From contig JADPYG010000089.1 in assembly GCA_017654735.1 (NCBI GenBank), forward strand, positions 72,001 to 136,000: 64,000 nucleotides of DNA, given 5' to 3'. The DNA comes from Vishniacozyma victoriae. Taxonomy: Eukaryota; Basidiomycota; Tremellomycetes; Tremellales; Bulleribasidiaceae. This document shows, in pieces, positions 1 to 10,021 of the stretch. The notes beneath the pieces were generated by a model that ran no database searches, had not been told where the DNA came from, and saw only the letters and a program-made list of their open reading frames with translations. Position numbers and translations under genes: made by a program. The stretch's first letter is position 1. Every line of letters starts with the position of its first letter.

Positions 1-485
1 AAGACGGGTTGGGGAAGTGACATATTCGTACTAGATTTATCAGTCAGATTTCATGTTGGTAGGACATAGACACTCACATCTCCTACTAGATCTTGGAACC
101 ATATCTGAGTCGCCCGAGCTTGATCGGTCCATACATTCATGAATGGTATTCGTTTACATAGGTTGGGTTGTTGGGAAGCTAGGTCGGCCAGGCGTTTGAA
201 AGTAACGCGGTCCCATCCAGCTTGACGGGTCGAAGAGTCGGACTCGAAAGAGTGCCAATTACATCCCTACACATCAGACAGCATAGCAAGTATGTCATAG
301 TACTTACTGCCCATGGTGATGCGAAACCGACACTCTCTGTATCCTCAGGTAGATCCTTCGCGACTATCACAACATCAAGTCCTTTCCGTCTAAGCTCGAT
401 AGCAGCCGACAAGCCGATCACTACACATCAGCAGAAGTCGTTCCGGATGCTTACCTCCTGCTCCTACTACGACGACATCGACCAT
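1..485 (-). CDS. DAO1: D-amino-acid oxidase, N-terminal part (cut by window edge)
   Basis: This is an FAD-dependent D-amino-acid oxidase, which oxidatively deaminates D-amino acids to 2-oxo acids with release of ammonia and H2O2, usually in peroxisomes. Translation from the ATG at 485 starts with [20 protein letters not shown], a clear Rossmann dinucleotide-binding GxGxxG motif. It continues with [21 protein letters not shown] and NWHSF, the usual D-amino-acid oxidase pattern. Reading it needs three short introns: after the GAG stretch, after SPWA, and near position 65. The last frame runs off the window with [10 protein letters not shown], so the C-terminal half, including substrate residues and any peroxisomal targeting signal, is not visible. 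The closest alternative is D-aspartate oxidase, which this half cannot exclude. Confidence 0.88.
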
Positions 486-1459
486 GTTGACCGAGTTGAC
501 CGATGTATGAGTATGAATTGAGTGATTCGGTTGCGAAGAAGACGCGCTTATCATGTTCAGGGATTCAATCTCTTGGCAAGCCTAATTATCATTTCTTCTT
601 CGACAGATTGGACATTCTCGTCAATTTTAGCGAGGTGTTGCTCTACAGATGCGGCTCACACAGAGCAGCTCCTAGACTATATATCTACCTGTGTGCATGC
701 ACCCGATTCTATGGTGATTGACCGAGTTGATTTTGGCTGCCATTCATGGATTGAAGTTCACCACCGGAGCTCATCCACGACCATAGAATCTAGAAAATTC
801 CGCATCCCGTCCGATCTGCGCAGACAACCTGGATATCGCCCAGTTAGTAGCAAGGTGGGGGACCACTTGCGAATCCTGTTAGGTGTTGTGGTTCATTACC
901 TTTTGGCGCGTCTTTACCTCAACCAGGATTTGTTGGTTTACGGCCAGCAGGCCAAGCAACTTGACATGCATCAGGCTTCTCAACGTTTTTTGTCGTTCGG
1001 AGGGTCATTGCTCCTGGCGGGTCTCACGAGTCTCCCATATGTTCCCCGGTCGACAATTCAGCTGGCTCAAGTGAGCTGGCGTTGAACTTTGCATGAGGCT
1101 GGATGGGGACGGAGACCGGACGCGTCAAGATCCTCGTTTCGCCCATTCTCCAGAGGTCAGCACTGGTTTCACACCTTTGTGCCTCCCACCAGTCTGTTGA
1201 CTGCCAGAAGTGAATGGTCTATAGCATGAGAGTCTGTGATCCAGCGACGTATGCTTGGTGCCAAGCAGCGGTGCTGAAGCGCATTTTGGTACAGCAATCC
1301 GCAGACCTCGGAACTTCCCCGATCGGTTCCAGGATCTTCGGTTTGCTTGTAAGGAAGCTGTGTAGAGAGATATGTATATATGTCAAACCTCCTTTCAAAT
1401 CTACAAGTACTCCTCTCTCACTACTGTAGTACTAGACATAATCACATCCCAGTCTGAAA
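486..1459. other. Intergenic stretch without a supported gene
   Basis: This lies between the divergent oxidase and CYSTM genes. An open frame of about 187 codons crosses it on the plus strand (522-1085), but it starts only with GTG and matches no family I recognise. A short direct repeat, TTGACCGAGTTGA, occurs near 488-500 and again near 718-730. The region probably carries the two divergent promoters, and a small lineage-specific gene cannot be ruled out. Confidence 0.4.
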
Positions 1460-1853
1460 ATGGGCAAAGAGAAATACCCTCAACAATACAGTGCGTGTTC
1501 CCGCCCCGGAGTTGACCGATAAGCTTATTTCGTAGATAACGCACAATACTATCAACCTCAGCAACAAGGTCCATATGGAGCTCAATACGGTGCACCTCAA
1601 TATGGACATTATGCGCCTCAGTAAGTTGACTCTGACTGTTTGCCATATAGACTAATGAGCAGACCACAACCCGTTCGTGCTTTAGTATAGACAGACTGGG
1701 AGATTACTGACTCCGTAGCAAACAATTCTCATCAAGGAGCCTTCGAGAGAACGCGGTGGAGGATGCTGTTCGGCAATAACGTGTTGTGGAATTGGAGCAT
1801 GTTTCGCTTGGTTGTGCGAGTGTATTTGTTGTCCATGTTGTTGTTGCTGCTAG
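1460..1853 (+). CDS. Small CYSTM-family cysteine-rich protein
   Basis: This 86-residue peptide has a Tyr/Gln/Pro/Gly-rich N-terminus (MGKEKYPQQYNNAQYYQPQQ) and a C-terminal cysteine cluster (GGGCCSAITCC ... CECICCPCCCCC). That is the layout of the CYSTM family of tail-anchored, stress-linked membrane peptides. I read four exons: 1460-1490, 1536-1620, 1663-1672 and 1719-1853. The third is a 10-nt micro-exon; it keeps the frame between the QYGHYAPQ and QTILIKEP segments. The family is linked to tolerance of metals and other stresses at the membrane, but the molecular function is unsettled. The start is the first ATG in frame. The weakest point is the micro-exon, which RNA reads would settle. 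Confidence 0.8.
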
Positions 1854-2158
1854 ACTTTATGGCGGAACTGGTATGTATCTCGTAGTAGAAGAATAGCGTC
1901 TCACATGTATCATATGTAGCTTTACAGGTGAGCAGATGCTACACTCATTGATGTTGCGACTATTATAGGTGGAAGGGAAAAGGGAATGATTGGCATGAGA
2001 AGTACAAACTTGGCCGAATATTTCGACGTTCAGGTCCAGGAATTAGTCACTCGGGATCTAGGCGGATCAAATGCCGGAATCGTCTTTCCATGGCATATAT
2101 ACATGTAATCCAAATCATTTAGGATGCAACAATCAACCTACAAAGGGTCCGAAGTACG

Positions 2159-2929
2159 ATGCCCGACTCCAATATCACACTCTGGTTTCTCAATTCCTCT
2201 CGAGCAATACGGGTCGCCTGGCTCCTCGAAGAGCTGAATCTACCTTACACAGCAATCTGTGCCGATAGAGCGCCCAGTGGTCTAGCTCCACCTGAATTCA
2301 AATCCCAAATCCCCAACGCACTCGGCAAGAGTCCAACTATCAAGGACGGTGAACTAGTGATTACGGAATCAGGAGCGATCCTAGAATACCTCTGCGAGAC
2401 ATACGACCAGGAATCCAAGTATCTACCAAGTGACGCTGGAACTAGGGCGGAGGTGAGACAATGGCTCCATGCGGCCGAGGGGACTTTTATGACTCATGGA
2501 CTGGCTATTTTATATGCGAGATGGCAGATTCCTGAGGAGGGAAGAGGGATGTTGGCGGGGATGGAAGAGAGGTTGAGTAAGAATGTGAAGAATGATTTAG
2601 GGTGGTTGGAGGGGGCTTTGAAGGATCAGAGGGCGAAGGGGAGGGAATGGATTGTTGGAGATAGTATCACAATTGCCGATATACAGATGCAGTTCAGGTA
2701 TGTCCGGGACCTCTCTTCGTCCTCTGAGCTCGCTCGATATACCAAGACGAAGACGAAGACGCTGATATCCAGTATCGAATTCATTTTTGCGCGAAAATTG
2801 GGGGTCGATCCTGTCAATCACGAGTTTCCCAAGGTTGAAGCTTGGATGACGAGGACGAAGGTGGAAGTAGCGTATAAGAAGGCAGTCGAAAAGACGGGGT
2901 ACACTCTCGAAGGGAATTTCAAGAAGTAG
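2159..2929 (+). CDS. Glutathione S-transferase
   Basis: This is a cytosolic GST of the fungal GTT1/theta-like kind. The N-terminal thioredoxin-like domain (residues 1-85) starts MPDSNITLWFLNSSRAIRVAW and contains the cis-proline and glutathione-binding segment LGKSPTIKDGELVITESGAI. The helical C-terminal domain contains the N-capping region WIVGDSITIADIQM. An intron at 2698-2772 has a GTATGT donor, a branch-like GCTGAT near the end and an AG acceptor. It is 75 bp, divisible by three and without a stop, so a simple ORF reading wrongly keeps 25 extra residues. Removing it joins TIADIQMQF to SIEFIFARKLG, which restores the normal helical domain. The spliced protein is about 231 residues. Likely role: glutathione conjugation or peroxide detoxification. 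Confidence 0.9.
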   Translation: MPDSNITLWFLNSSRAIRVAWLLEELNLPYTAICADRAPSGLAPPEFKSQIPNALGKSPTIKDGELVITESGAILEYLCETYDQESKYLPSDAGTRAEVRQWLHAAEGTFMTHGLAILYARWQIPEEGRGMLAGMEERLSKNVKNDLGWLEGALKDQRAKGREWIVGDSITIADIQMQFRYVRDLSSSSELARYTKTKTKTLISSIEFIFARKLGVDPVNHEFPKVEAWMTRTKVEVAYKKAVEKTGYTLEGNFKK

Positions 2930-3627
2930 ACCCTGCTTAAATGAGTACAATGGAACGGAATAGTAGCCATTGCGTCTGTACTCGGACCGTTGGCCATCCA
3001 TCAATCCGTCTTCTCGGATCATCTCGGAGACGTTGTGTCCGGCACTCACGGGCGACTGACGCAGAGAACACGCCATGGCGTATTGAGAACTTTCTAGTCT
3101 CGTTCCTATCCCTACGTCCGTCCGACTCAATCGGATAATATGCATGCACGGCCGCGGTGCTCTTCACACACCCACGAAAGACCCATCCTTCCAATACAAA
3201 GAGATTGTTGCTTATCTGTAATCCCACCAACGAGATTTGTAGAACGCGTGAAACCGGGGTACCGGCCAAACCCGAATTTGTAGAAATCAGCCAAGGATTT
3301 GTATTTTTCCATTCATTGCATTCGTCATACTTCATAGCCGGTATCTTCCATTCTTCTTTGAGTGAAGTCATACGAGCTTGACCGAGTATGGGTAGGCTGT
3401 GGGTTCAATGAACTGATGCTGGACGTACTGATGCTGTGCTCTCGTACGGGCGGAGTTGACGGACGGGAGTATGTTAGACGTCGGACGGGTACGGTTGTCT
3501 CTGGCGATTCTGTCCGATTTGGAAAGGTATAAGAAGGTCTGCGAGGAGTATTGGGGGATCATCAGTTCAAACGAAGCTACATAACCAATACTTATACCCA
3601 CACTACCACCCGCTAAATACTACAAAG
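2930..3627. other. Intergenic stretch
   Basis: About 700 bp separate the GST stop from the next start. Open frames on the minus strand (2937-3371 and 2597-3145) show no family pattern and partly mirror the GST exon, so I treat them as chance. The end presumably holds the promoter of the small mitochondrial gene at 3628. Confidence 0.5.
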
Positions 3628-3996
3628 ATGTCTTTTAGACTCGCAATCAACTCCACTCGCCAAAGCTTCGCTCGGCCATTACCTCGGTTGACGTCAGCGA
3701 CTAGAGCTTACTCAACTCCATCTACTACCAATCCAGTGAGTCATCTTCGTTCCGATATCCCATCTCGGCTGACATATAGGTACGACAATTCTTCGCTCAT
3801 GGGATACCGATTGAATGTTATCCCATCATTGGCGTCACAGCCTGTGTGTTAAGTTTTGCTACTTTCTCAATATCAAGACATGTTATCCAGGACCGCGATC
3901 ATGTAAGTCTATTTCCAAACATACGCTGAGTGATCTGACATCTAGCTTCGCTGGCTACCTGGAGGAGGTGGGGTAGCATATGTCCCAAGTCAGTAG
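3628..3996 (+). CDS. Small mitochondrial membrane protein, B12D/NDUFA4 (MLRQ)-like
   Basis: This 92-residue protein is assembled from three exons: 3628-3735, 3780-3902 and 3946-3996. The first exon is a typical mitochondrial presequence, rich in Arg, Ser and Thr without acidic residues (MSFRLAINSTRQSFARPLPR), ending near RAYS. The mature part has one hydrophobic segment (CYPIIGVTACVLSFATFSIS) followed by RHVIQDRDHLRWLPGG. The order 'YP - single membrane helix - charged Asp-rich stretch' resembles the B12D/MLRQ family of complex I and complex IV accessory subunits. The match is loose and based on layout only, so the family is tentative. The frame is closed and splice signals are good, so the gene itself is likely real. 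Confidence 0.6.
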
Positions 3997-4408
3997 ACGA
4001 ACGAAATGCTTCCCCACAACACGGATCTTCTGTATTCTTCCGTTCCGTATATGAAATCAAACTACAATAGTATAATCAGATGCATGTGAAGTCACCAGCA
4101 GCACTACGGCTTTATATCTTATATGACTCCGTATTCCCGTTGTTCTTACTTATGAACTATCGCCCCTAACGTCGACTATACCCTAAATACCACGTGTCAC
4201 CCCTAAGTGTATCTTTCATCTCGGCCCTCTATACTGGTTCACTCTACATCATACCATACCTGTTTACTACACCTGTATCACAGCCAGCACCCATACTGCT
4301 GCATCTATAGCACGCCGAATTATCGCAATCGGTGAATAATCGCAATCCGAACCGCTCACTTCGGACTTTCGTAACGCCAGCTCATACTCCCATACACGCC
4401 CCTTCAAA
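3997..4408. other. Intergenic stretch
   Basis: About 410 bp lie between two genes on the same strand. It holds the 3' end of the upstream gene and the promoter/5' UTR of the CstF-64 homologue. I see no further coding frame or repeat. Confidence 0.5.
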
Positions 4409-6401
4409 ATGGCTGGATCAAAGACGATCTTCGGTACGTCATTTCACCTTCGCAGCGATTCTAACATCCCTTGTGCCTTCTGAGAATGAGATCAGAGTAT
4501 CGGGAGAAATTTCAGGCAAAGAATAGATTGCGAAAAGAGGGCTGTTGGGGAATATTTGGATAAATTAAGTTTTGAAGAAAGTAGCTGACAACCGTAGTCG
4601 CCAATATCCCGTTGTAAGTCACGAACCATAAAGATGTACTATATGGACGACGCCGATTCGGACGAGGCTTGACAAGGTTCTCAGTTTCGGGAGCTAACGA
4701 TACAGTGATACATCAGAAGAACAGCTCGCTCGAGTATTCGCAGAAGCAGGTCCAGTGCAGGGTGTAGAGTAAGTCACCCAGCCACCACTTGATGACAGGT
4801 GTAAAGGAACAGGCTGATAAGTCAGTATCAAATTTGGACCTGATGGTAAACCAAGAGGATTTGGTTTTATTCAATTTTACGGTTAGTCCCTCTCTCACCT
4901 GAATATCGAGTATGTGCTGAACAGCTCCTCTTCATTCTCCACCTCTCTTTCAATCCTTCACTTTTCACTCTTCTTGACGATACGATATATCCGAAACTAT
5001 GGACTCCTATACTCAACTCCCCTCTTTTCCTCGACTTCACTTCCACACTCTCCCCCGACGACCTCCACAACAAACAGATGAAGCAGCAGCAGCTTCTGCC
5101 GTCCGGAATTTAAATGGAGTAGAAGTAAACGACCGAGCGCTCCGTATAGAAGCATCATCCGATACGCCAAATCATAAACAAGGCGGTCGTTCCGGAGGAG
5201 GTGGAGGAGGGAGGGGGGGAGGAGGAGGAGGGGGAGGTAGGGGAGGTAGGGAAAGATCGTCCCCCCCACCGCCATTTAGACCACCACCCCCAGGAGCTGG
5301 GTATGGTGCGCCACCTATGGGTGGACCTGGACCTGGACCTGGACAGGGGTATGGACCTCCTCCGCCTATGGGTGGTGGTGGACCACCACCACCACCTGCT
5401 GGTGCTGGACGGATGGACTTTGGGATGTTACCCCCTGGAATTGATTTGCCTAGGGGCGAAAAAGCTTTGGATCAGATTACAAAGACCTTGGCGGAAATTC
5501 CTGCCGGGCAATTACAGGATGTTATGGCTGGAATGAAGGTGAGTCCAGATACTTCATTCTTTACCTTCATTCTTTACCACCATTCTCGATCGTCATACGG
5601 GAAGAGCGGCTTGTCCGCCTATTACAAGAGTCTTCAACATCATCCTTTATCCGACCCAAAGATTCGCTCCCAACTCCGGGGGTGATATGCAGTACTAACG
5701 CCCAGACTCTGATAGCTACTCAACCAGACCAAGCACACGCCCTCCTCACTCAAAAACCACAACTCGCCTATGCCCTGTTCCAAGCAATGGTCCAATTAAA
5801 CATCGTAGACCCACAAATAATGCAGGTAAGCTAGATTCCCTCCCTTCTCATCTGCTCTACGCCGCCTGACGAAATAGCAAATCCAAGCAACTCAAGCTCC
5901 TCCATCAAATTACCCGCCACCTGCTGCTGCTGCCCCCGCCCCTTACCCCCCACCTCAACAATATAAACAAGCTCCACCCCCAGCTCCATACCCCCAGGGA
6001 GGTGGTGATCCTCGATTAAATTCTTATAGACCTCCACAACCAGTACCAGCACCTGCTCCTGGGTATGGTGGACCACCTCCAGCTCAGTCTTACGTTCCTC
6101 CACCATCTGCCCAAGTTGCGTCGGGATTATCACCTGCTGTGATGGCTCAGTTGAATGTCCTTCCACCTGATCAGAGGGTATGTCTACTCTCTCTCTCTCT
6201 CTCTCTCCCTCATCCTTCCATTACAATTTCGATGCGGAGCTGATGATTAGGACATCCTGGTACAGGTATTGCAAATGACGCCTGATCAGATTAACGGGTT
6301 AGATGCGGAACAGAGGGCTAATATTATGCAATTGGTAAGTGTCGTGCTCCCTATGTGCGGCTTCTGCTAACGAACTGCAGAGACAGCAATTCGGGGTATA
6401 A
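4409..6401 (+). CDS. RNA15: Cleavage stimulation factor subunit CstF-64 / Rna15 homologue
   Basis: This RNA-binding subunit of the mRNA 3'-end cleavage and polyadenylation complex recognises the U/GU-rich element near the poly(A) site. Nine exons are readable (introns near 4434, 4614, 4769, 4882, 5539, 5826, 6178 and 6335). The N-terminal RRM contains VANIPFDTSEEQL (RNP2) and PRGFGFIQFY (RNP1). A low-complexity Gly/Arg and Pro/Gly tract follows. The hinge domain includes DQITKTLAEIPAGQLQDV and ATQPDQAHALLTQKPQLA. The end, DAEQRANIMQLRQQFGV, is the conserved C-terminal helical domain. An earlier ATG inside intron 4 should not be taken as the start, because only the ATG at 4409 supplies the first half of the RRM. 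Intron 7 holds a (CT)10 run. Confidence 0.94.
6187..6206. repeat. (CT)n microsatellite in intron
   Basis: About ten CT units lie just after the 5' splice site of intron 7 of the CstF-64 homologue. They add pyrimidine-rich sequence to the intron and are a likely length-polymorphic site. Confidence 0.9.
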
Positions 6402-6512
6402 TCAATCTCAAACAGATGGAGTGTCAGAAAGGGACGAGCTGGATTAGCATGGATGAAGATCAAGATCAAGGGACATATAGTATGAAACGCATGTATTCAT
6501 CCCACTACCCAA

Positions 6513-8130
6513 CTAGGCTTCATCATCATCAATCTCTTCAACGGTAGCTCCCTGCCTCTGACTCAATCCCTGTGTACCGTTAATCTCTGTAGCACTACTC
6601 TTGCCCTGACTCTGACTCTCTTCTCCTTGTCCTGATTTCTCAGACTTTGATTTCTTGCTAGAGCTCTTGACTTTTTTCTTCTTTTGTTTTGGTTCGTCGT
6701 ATGCCCATACTGGGACGAAGGAATCGAACTGGGTATCAGCATCTGTCTCGAAGAAAGATGGTGGTGGGTGTGATATGTTGAAGTGTAATTTGGGTGGTAT
6801 ATCCTTTCGACTCGGCTCTCTTCCCTCTGCGTGTCACGACACCTCCCTTCACTCCTCACACCCGAATCTATGAACAAACAGGAGAATGACTCACAAATCC
6901 AACATCCTCGAACAAATTTGGAAACATCCAAATAGCCTTCTTACAAACCACAACGGTAATACACCAAAATATCAATCTCACAATCGCAAGAACAATAAGT
7001 GCTCCAAGCAAGCCGAGAGCCAAGATGGATAAATACCAAACTCCAATCCTCAATTTAACGGGCCATAAGGGAAACATGACTCCAGCCAACATGATGATTA
7101 CCATTGCTGCTCCCCCCAAGATTGTTGTTAGGGGGGAACCATCGTAGAACCATGCGTAGTATGCTTCTTCTTCTAATGATTGTTGAGGGGCTAGGAGGAG
7201 GGTTTTGGGTTGACCTGGTTGTGGGGCTGGTGGGGTGGGGCGATCGACTCGGAGGAAGAATGCGCTGTGGGTTAGCCTGAGGAGAGAGGACGATGGTCCG
7301 AGGGACGGGGGAGTAGGCAAACGATGGAAAACATGTTTCGAAATGGCGTTGGGGATTGGGACATGAGGCTCTTTCCTATTCCCTGTGATCCCTATCCATC
7401 CTCTCGTCCGGAGATCCTATTACGATTACGAGGGGGGAGATGACTCACTTGGGTAGGATCTTGCTCAACAGAGCTTTTGCTTCCTCCTCATTATCGACTT
7501 TAGGTACTTTCTTGAGTTTTGCATATGCCGGACCTAGGATGGTTCGGATGGCTGTCTTGCCTATTTGTCAGCGTCAGCGAGCAGACCTACGAGAGAGATG
7601 GCGCGAGCCAAGCAGGGTGAGATGAGTTGGGATAACGGTAGAGAGGGGAATGGAAAGATTGACTGGAGTAGTGATTCGAGATATGGGTGGTCGAGATATA
7701 GCTAGTGGGGAGTATATGGATGGGTATTGGTAGAGGTGGGATATCTTCCCAATCGTCCATCCGACCTCCTTAAGCCAGAGAGAGCTGTCAACCTTCATCC
7801 CCATGGATGGCTCCACATTCCATCTGCGTCATTCCACCAAAACCACAGTCCAAGCCCGATATCTTACTTTGAACTCACCTTTAAAGTAATCTACCCTCTT
7901 GCCATTCAACACTCCCCTCCTGACTTTAGGTCCATTCTTACCCCTCAAAAACTCTACTACAGCTTTATGTTCCGCAGAAGCCTATCATCCATCAGCTCGC
8001 TCATCATGTGCTCCATTGTCACTTACGCGTTTTCTATATCATCAGCTCCATTCTTGCATTGTAGACACATTGGGATTAAGGAGACGTACTGTGCCTCTAC
8101 TACTGGAGTAGCATCTGCTGGACCTGACAT
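6513..8130 (-). CDS. SEC62: ER translocation protein Sec62
   Basis: Sec62 is an ER membrane subunit of the post-translational Sec61-Sec62-Sec63 translocon. The N-terminal cytosolic part reads AEHKAVVEFLRGKNGPKVRR, the basic Sec62 signature, followed by KTAIRTILGP. Two transmembrane helices follow (GGAAMVIIMLAGVMFPLWP and YLSILALGLLGALIVLAIVR). The cytosolic tail starts FVPVWAYDEPKQKKK and ends in an acidic stretch, EEIDDDEA. Five introns are needed. The second exon is only 7 nt (8027-8033); without it the frame cannot join the initiator exon to ASAEHKA. The start at 8130 gives MSGPADATPVVEAQ. The gene is convergent with the CstF-64 homologue. SEC61 lies at 40.7-42.9 kb in the same window. Confidence 0.93.
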
Positions 8131-8284
8131 CTTGTATACTGTATTGTATTATCTGATGTAAAGTGATTAAAGAGGGAGTAGAATGCGTTGGAAGGTAATG
8201 TACTGTATTCCACGTGGCATATGTACTATTCTTCTAATGATATGGGTGGTATGCATACTATACTATGTACGCATCTGATCTAAT

Positions 8285-9864
8285 TTATCCATGCCATTGC
8301 TTTGATTTGGGTGCGATCTTGCCTCGTTTCAAGAGGAGGACTAGCATTACTGATGTTGCAGCGGAGAGTGAGAACCTGTATGTTAGCAATTGTTCGCCAT
8401 GGGTCACCAGCGGGGCATCGCCCTCGTCAAATGAGAGAAGTGGGAGGTGGTAGAGGAGAGAAGTAGAGTAGAGTATATGTCGTGAATGTAAGTCAAGGGG
8501 ACATACCAGGTAGCAGCGTATTGAGCATGTTGATTCCTCAATTCTACTACTGGGGGTTTACCTAGAGGGATACCCCTCTGCATAGCCAACGACGCTTGAA
8601 GCTCTCCCTCTGACCATTAGCTCAACCCTATACGCAAGGGTACAAATGACAAAATCATCTTAGACTCTGTTAGGAGCGGAAAGTCAAAATGCTCATCCGC
8701 CATGACCTGTCGGCCATAGGGAGAGCAGCCTGCCGGCCTGATGGAAAAGGAAAGCGGCCTATCGGCCTCGGGACGACTCACGATCAATCACATCAACAAG
8801 TACAGGCTGTACACCCCTCTCCTCACCTCCACACCAATCAGCCATCCTCTGAACATCCTTCCAGAACCACTCTCCCTTTTCAGGCATATTCTCAGGACTC
8901 CACCCTTGTCCAATCAATTTCGATAGGTATCCCTCTACAACAATCTCTTCCCCCACATTTGGTGGTGGTTCGTGCCCCGCCCTGATAGAGGCTGCTTGTG
9001 GGTTAGGAATGAATCCTCGATTTAGGAGGATTGTTGATGGGTTTTCTAGTTCTGAAGAAAAGATTTGAGCGGGGGAAAGGGAGTTGGTTGGAGGTGATCG
9101 GGAGAGTGGTTGGATTAGGTCCCATCCTGGGACTCCTTCTTCTACTCGTGGACCTAGGAGGATTGGGGGGTAAAGGATCTTTCCTTTGAGTAGGACTCGA
9201 CGGAATGTGAATTCGGGTAGGGCGGATAGGCTGTTTTGTTAGCCCAAATTGCTGAGACATGGGTACCGCCGAGCATGTCCTCCTTTTACGTCGTTCTACC
9301 GTCCATATACCTTCACCATGCTTGATGGGGGTTATCCACACGGTAGTAAGTGTAATTCCTCCAGCCGATCTTTGATCGTATCATTGGATCTCAGCAGCCT
9401 AGTGTGACGTTTCCGATCGCCTAAGATCCCACCCAGTATACAATTCCTCCTGTACGACTTCTTCCACAGCTCGTAGAACTTCACTCTTGCCCTCATAGAT
9501 ACCTGACGGCCTGACGGCCTTGAACCACATTCCAGACGGCCTATCGGCCTGGCCTGACTTACTTGACATGCGCCGGTAGAACCATCGGCTCCCTCTTCAT
9601 ATTCCTCTCGACCTCCTCGATCAATCCAACTTTCCACCGTAATCTCTGAATCTGCCAACATCCCAATCCGAATGTAAAGATAGGTACCAAGATCAAAACG
9701 ATCGTAGTTGGTCTCATGATTTGAGCACCTAGGGTTTCCTGTCGGGCATGGCTCTGGCTCGATTGTCGGATTTGAAATCGAACATTACGGGTGATTCTAG
9801 GAATTGTAGTGGGTCTAGAAAGGGATGGGAGTGCTCTTAGAGCTGCTAGACCTATCCTTGACAT
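8285..9864 (-). CDS. SHY1: Cytochrome c oxidase assembly protein Shy1/SURF1
   Basis: This is a mitochondrial inner-membrane assembly factor for cytochrome c oxidase (SURF1 family). Exon 1 (9563-9864) carries an Arg-rich presequence and the first membrane helix (TTIVLILVPIFTFGLGCWQIQRLRWK, in part). Exon 2 (8782-9230) holds LPEFTFRRVLLKGK, the GPRVEEGVPGWDLIQPL segment and LLNRGFIPNPQ. Exon 3 carries ELRNQHAQYAATW, the hallmark start of the second helix. The last exon gives FSLSAATSVMLVLLLKRGKI and a stop at 8285. The two upstream introns are long (332 and 172 bp) and share an odd GGCC-rich motif near their 5' splice sites (reported separately). It is divergent from STN1, with about 160 bp between the starts. 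Confidence 0.94.
8755..8767. repeat. GGCC-rich intron motif, copy 2
   Basis: CGGCCTATCGGCC (plus strand) lies 14 bases inside the 5' splice site of SHY1 intron 2. An identical 13-mer occupies nearly the same place in intron 1. Related CGGCC words occur around 8710 and 8733. Confidence 0.85.
9537..9549. repeat. GGCC-rich intron motif, copy 1
   Basis: CGGCCTATCGGCC lies 13 bases inside the 5' splice site of SHY1 intron 1. It is preceded on the plus strand by GACGGCCTGACGGCC (about 9505-9519). Confidence 0.85.
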
Positions 9865-10021
9865 TGTATATGATGTAAGAAGTATGAAGTATAGTATAGT
9901 AGTATGCTCATTATCGATTAATCGTTCATCGCCATCTGATCCCGAATAATCATCTATCTGTTCCTGAAAACACCGTCAACAACTATTCAACTCTTCTCTT
10001 CCTTATATTATACATCATGAG

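Noticed and set aside
522..1085. 187-codon open frame near the window start
   Set aside because: It begins with GTG, shows no conserved pattern and no supporting splice context. Kept only as a remark.
2597..3145. Minus-strand frame opposite the GST 3' end
   Set aside because: It is antisense to a well-supported exon and intron and has biased Arg/Leu composition without motifs.
4999..5685. A gene starting at the ATG near 4999
   Set aside because: That ATG lies in intron 4 of the CstF-64 homologue. Starting there would lose the first half of the RRM.
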